Below the pieces are notes generated by a model, which saw only the letters and a program-made list of their open reading frames with translations, did not search any database and was not told the DNA's origin. DNA of 28,346 nt from the NCBI GenBank assembly GCA_903772945.1, contig CAICTM010001485.1:1-28346 (forward strand), in the 5' to 3' direction. Shown one piece after another: positions 26,955 through 28,346 of the stretch. A program made the translations under genes and the position numbers. Within the stretch, counting starts at the first letter, position 1. The number at the start of each line of letters is the position of its first letter. Source of the DNA: Seminavis robusta. Its lineage: Eukaryota > Bacillariophyta > Bacillariophyceae > Naviculales > Naviculaceae.

Positions 26955-27432
26955 GGTGGTGAGAGCGCAATTTTATAAGAGTGTTTTCGCCAACCACGAA
27001 GGGATGTTGCGAATTTGGTGTGTACTGTTGGTGTGGTTGCGGTGTGTTGTTCCTTGGTGTGTTTTGGTGTGTTTATTTAAGTGGCAGGTTCTTTTCACCT
27101 GGTAAATTGGTGTGTTCAAGTGTGTTTATTTAAAGCAGCAGTGCATTTCTCTGGTAAGCTCATTGTGGTAGTGTGTTTTTATTTAACGGCACACTTTACC
27201 TTGCAGGCTAAAAAATGGTGGTTTTTGGTGAAGGTTTCAATGCATTGACCAACTGAATGGCAACATGTCTCGTGCAGCAACAACAGTTTCACTCAGTTTC
27301 CAACACAAGTTAACCAACCAACAACTGCATTGCTTGGCTTAAGCAGCTGTAGATAAATCCAGGTGCTAAAGCCAGTTAGGGCCACCTGAAGAATCTATTT
27401 GTATCAGCAGGTGGTTGCAATCACACACCACC
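26955..27432. other. 478-bp non-coding interval
   Basis: Holds the promoter of the PD-(D/E)XK-like gene (minus strand) and a run of imperfect ~52-bp repeats (separate entry). T/G-rich on the plus strand. No gene recognised. Confidence 0.45.
27067..27225. repeat. Imperfect ~52-bp tandem repeat
   Basis: GTGTGTTTATTTAA at 27067-27080 recurs at 27120-27133 and, with two extra T, at 27171-27186, at intervals of 53 and 51 bp. The first two units also share CTGGTAA at a similar place inside the unit. The AT-rich core TTTATTTAA lies 100-230 bp upstream of the minus-strand ATG at 26954, so it may sit in that gene's promoter. Confidence 0.55.
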
Positions 27433-27669
27433 ATGTCTGTACGCCGAGGAGATCATTGTTTGTTGTTTCCATTCTTGCTCATAAGTATAATAATGTCTGA
27501 TGATCAGAGAAGGCAGCGGGAGGTTTACCACCAGTACCGCAACTTGCGGATGCCTATCGAAGATGGCTACAATGTTTTGAGAACTATCATTGAATTTCTT
27601 CTTGGTCACAGCTATATGGTACATGTTATTGACGAAATTAATGCAAACACACAATCAACAAAGAAGTGA
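27433..27669 (+). CDS. Hypothetical 78-residue ORF
   Basis: ATG 27433 (context CACCACCATGT) opens 78 codons ending TGA 27667-27669. A hydrophobic stretch (LLFPFLLISIIM) is followed by a polar helix (DDQRRQREVYHQYRNL) and an IIEFLLGHSYMVHVIDEI segment. A second ATG at 27493 gives a 58-residue version without the hydrophobic part. No family recognised. It lies between repeats and next to LTR sequence, so it may be a transposon remnant or a chance frame. Confidence 0.25.
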   Translation: MSVRRGDHCLLFPFLLISIIMSDDQRRQREVYHQYRNLRMPIEDGYNVLRTIIEFLLGHSYMVHVIDEINANTQSTKK

Positions 27670-27901
27670 AACTAGCTATAGAACTTAGTATTATTCTTTA
27701 GTTGGTGGAAGTTTGGTACTATTTTGGTTCTAGTGAAAGCTTGCGTGTTTTGTACTCACTATTGTATAGTCGCGCAAACGCATACGCATACGCAAAATTA
27801 ATAAGCCCCACCACGAAGTTGGCTTGGTTATAATTTTAGTTTTTCGTCTGTCGTCCTAACGATTTTTGTGTTATGGGTTTCCACAGGCTTGCTAGTAGTA
27901 C

Positions 27902-27970
27902 TGCACTACGCTAAAAGCTAGTGTAAAGATCTTTCGAGTGTTTTGAGTTTGAGAGAATGAAAGTTATGAG
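27902..27970 (-). repeat. 69-bp LTR end fragment (minus orientation)
   Basis: Essentially the same as 3340-3408, i.e. the terminal 69 bp of the left LTR, in the same orientation, starting with the terminal TG at 27902. It stops abruptly and is followed after one base by the start of an LTR in the opposite orientation. The five bases before it (27897-27901) are AGTAC. Confidence 0.85.
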
Positions 27971-27971
27971 C

Positions 27972-28346
27972 TGTGACCCTTGTCAGGGCGAATGCAATAC
28001 ACGGCTCTTAGCCTTAGTCGCGACTCGATCCTAGATAGGGTTTGATTCGACTCATGACTGAGTCTCTCGTGAATAGTCATTTGAGACAGGGTTCTCAATG
28101 ACCGCTCTTAGTCATACTAGGTTGATGATGAAACATCGCTCTCAGATATTTAGCAGCGTGGAGTACTTCCACGCTACTAGATCCATGCTAGACAAATCTT
28201 CCACGCGTTCCGTTTTAGGATGTGGAGATACGTAGGATTCTACCGCAACCTACTCTATCAACTTTATAGTCTCCCGCGGGAGACCAGATCTACGATCCTT
28301 GATGATGATCTCTCTCGTTGATTAGTTTTCATAGCTTTCTATCTCT
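27972..28346 (+). repeat. LTR, plus orientation, cut by window end
   Basis: Starts with TGTGACCC at 27972 and is the inverted counterpart of the left LTR over most of its length, including the palindrome CTCCCGCGGGAG (28271-28282). The first ~21 bp differ completely from the left LTR's start, although both begin TGT and both rejoin at GCAATACACGGC. The last ~69 bp of the LTR and any internal region lie beyond the window. Whether it is a solo LTR or the 5' LTR of an element running right cannot be told. Confidence 0.82.

Overview
The window looks like nuclear DNA of a pennate diatom, with Seminavis robusta-type genomes the closest mental match. That is inference from gene style, not a database result. 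The signs are: short GT-AG introns (74-155 bp); a plastid-targeting leader with the diatom ASAFAP-like 'FVFP' junction; a single-pass leucine-rich-repeat (LRR) protein with the Cys-rich CCDVCCDGDTGNC-type tail; a DOMON protein with an SPS/SPT-rich mucin-like linker; and abundant, decayed Ty3/gypsy and hAT-like elements.

Layout. 1-3781: a decayed, minus-strand Ty3/gypsy retrotransposon (integrase, RNase H, RT and protease remnants, a gag-like ORF, then its 5' LTR at 3340-3781). It is inserted in a hAT-like transposase reading frame whose remainder runs 3782-4330 (+). 4361-6270 (-): a broken gene of unknown family. 6660-8313 (+): an LRR pseudogene. 8549-20619: a compact block of apparently intact single-copy genes: a small mitochondrial-like membrane protein (-), a Golgi-type sulfotransferase (-), a nucleus-encoded Ycf34-like plastid protein (+, one intron), a TatD-like protein with a zinc knuckle and lost metal ligands (-), an F-box-like/SKP1-like fusion protein (+), a HET/TIR-like plus TPR protein (-, with an in-frame intron), a membrane-anchored TylF-type methyltransferase (+) and an ankyrin-repeat protein (+). 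20620-21983: a 1.36-kb gene-free stretch with short repeats. 21984-23837: a secreted DOMON/mucin-like surface protein (+). 23958-25762: an intact three-exon LRR membrane protein (-), the paralogue of the pseudogene at 6660. 25988-26954: a frameshifted PD-(D/E)XK/Uma2-like gene (-). 27433-27669: a doubtful small ORF. 27902-28346: a 69-bp minus-oriented LTR stub abutting a plus-oriented LTR that runs off the window.

The genes do not form an operon or one pathway. Several products enter the secretory system (sulfotransferase, TylF-like enzyme, DOMON protein, LRR protein), which fits surface glycan or cell-wall chemistry. Two others (F-box/SKP1 fusion, HET/TIR-TPR) look like signalling or protein-turnover factors. 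The most unusual observations are the F-box-like/SKP1 fusion, the probably inactive TatD-like protein with a zinc knuckle, the nuclear Ycf34, and the outward-facing related LTRs that bracket the gene block.
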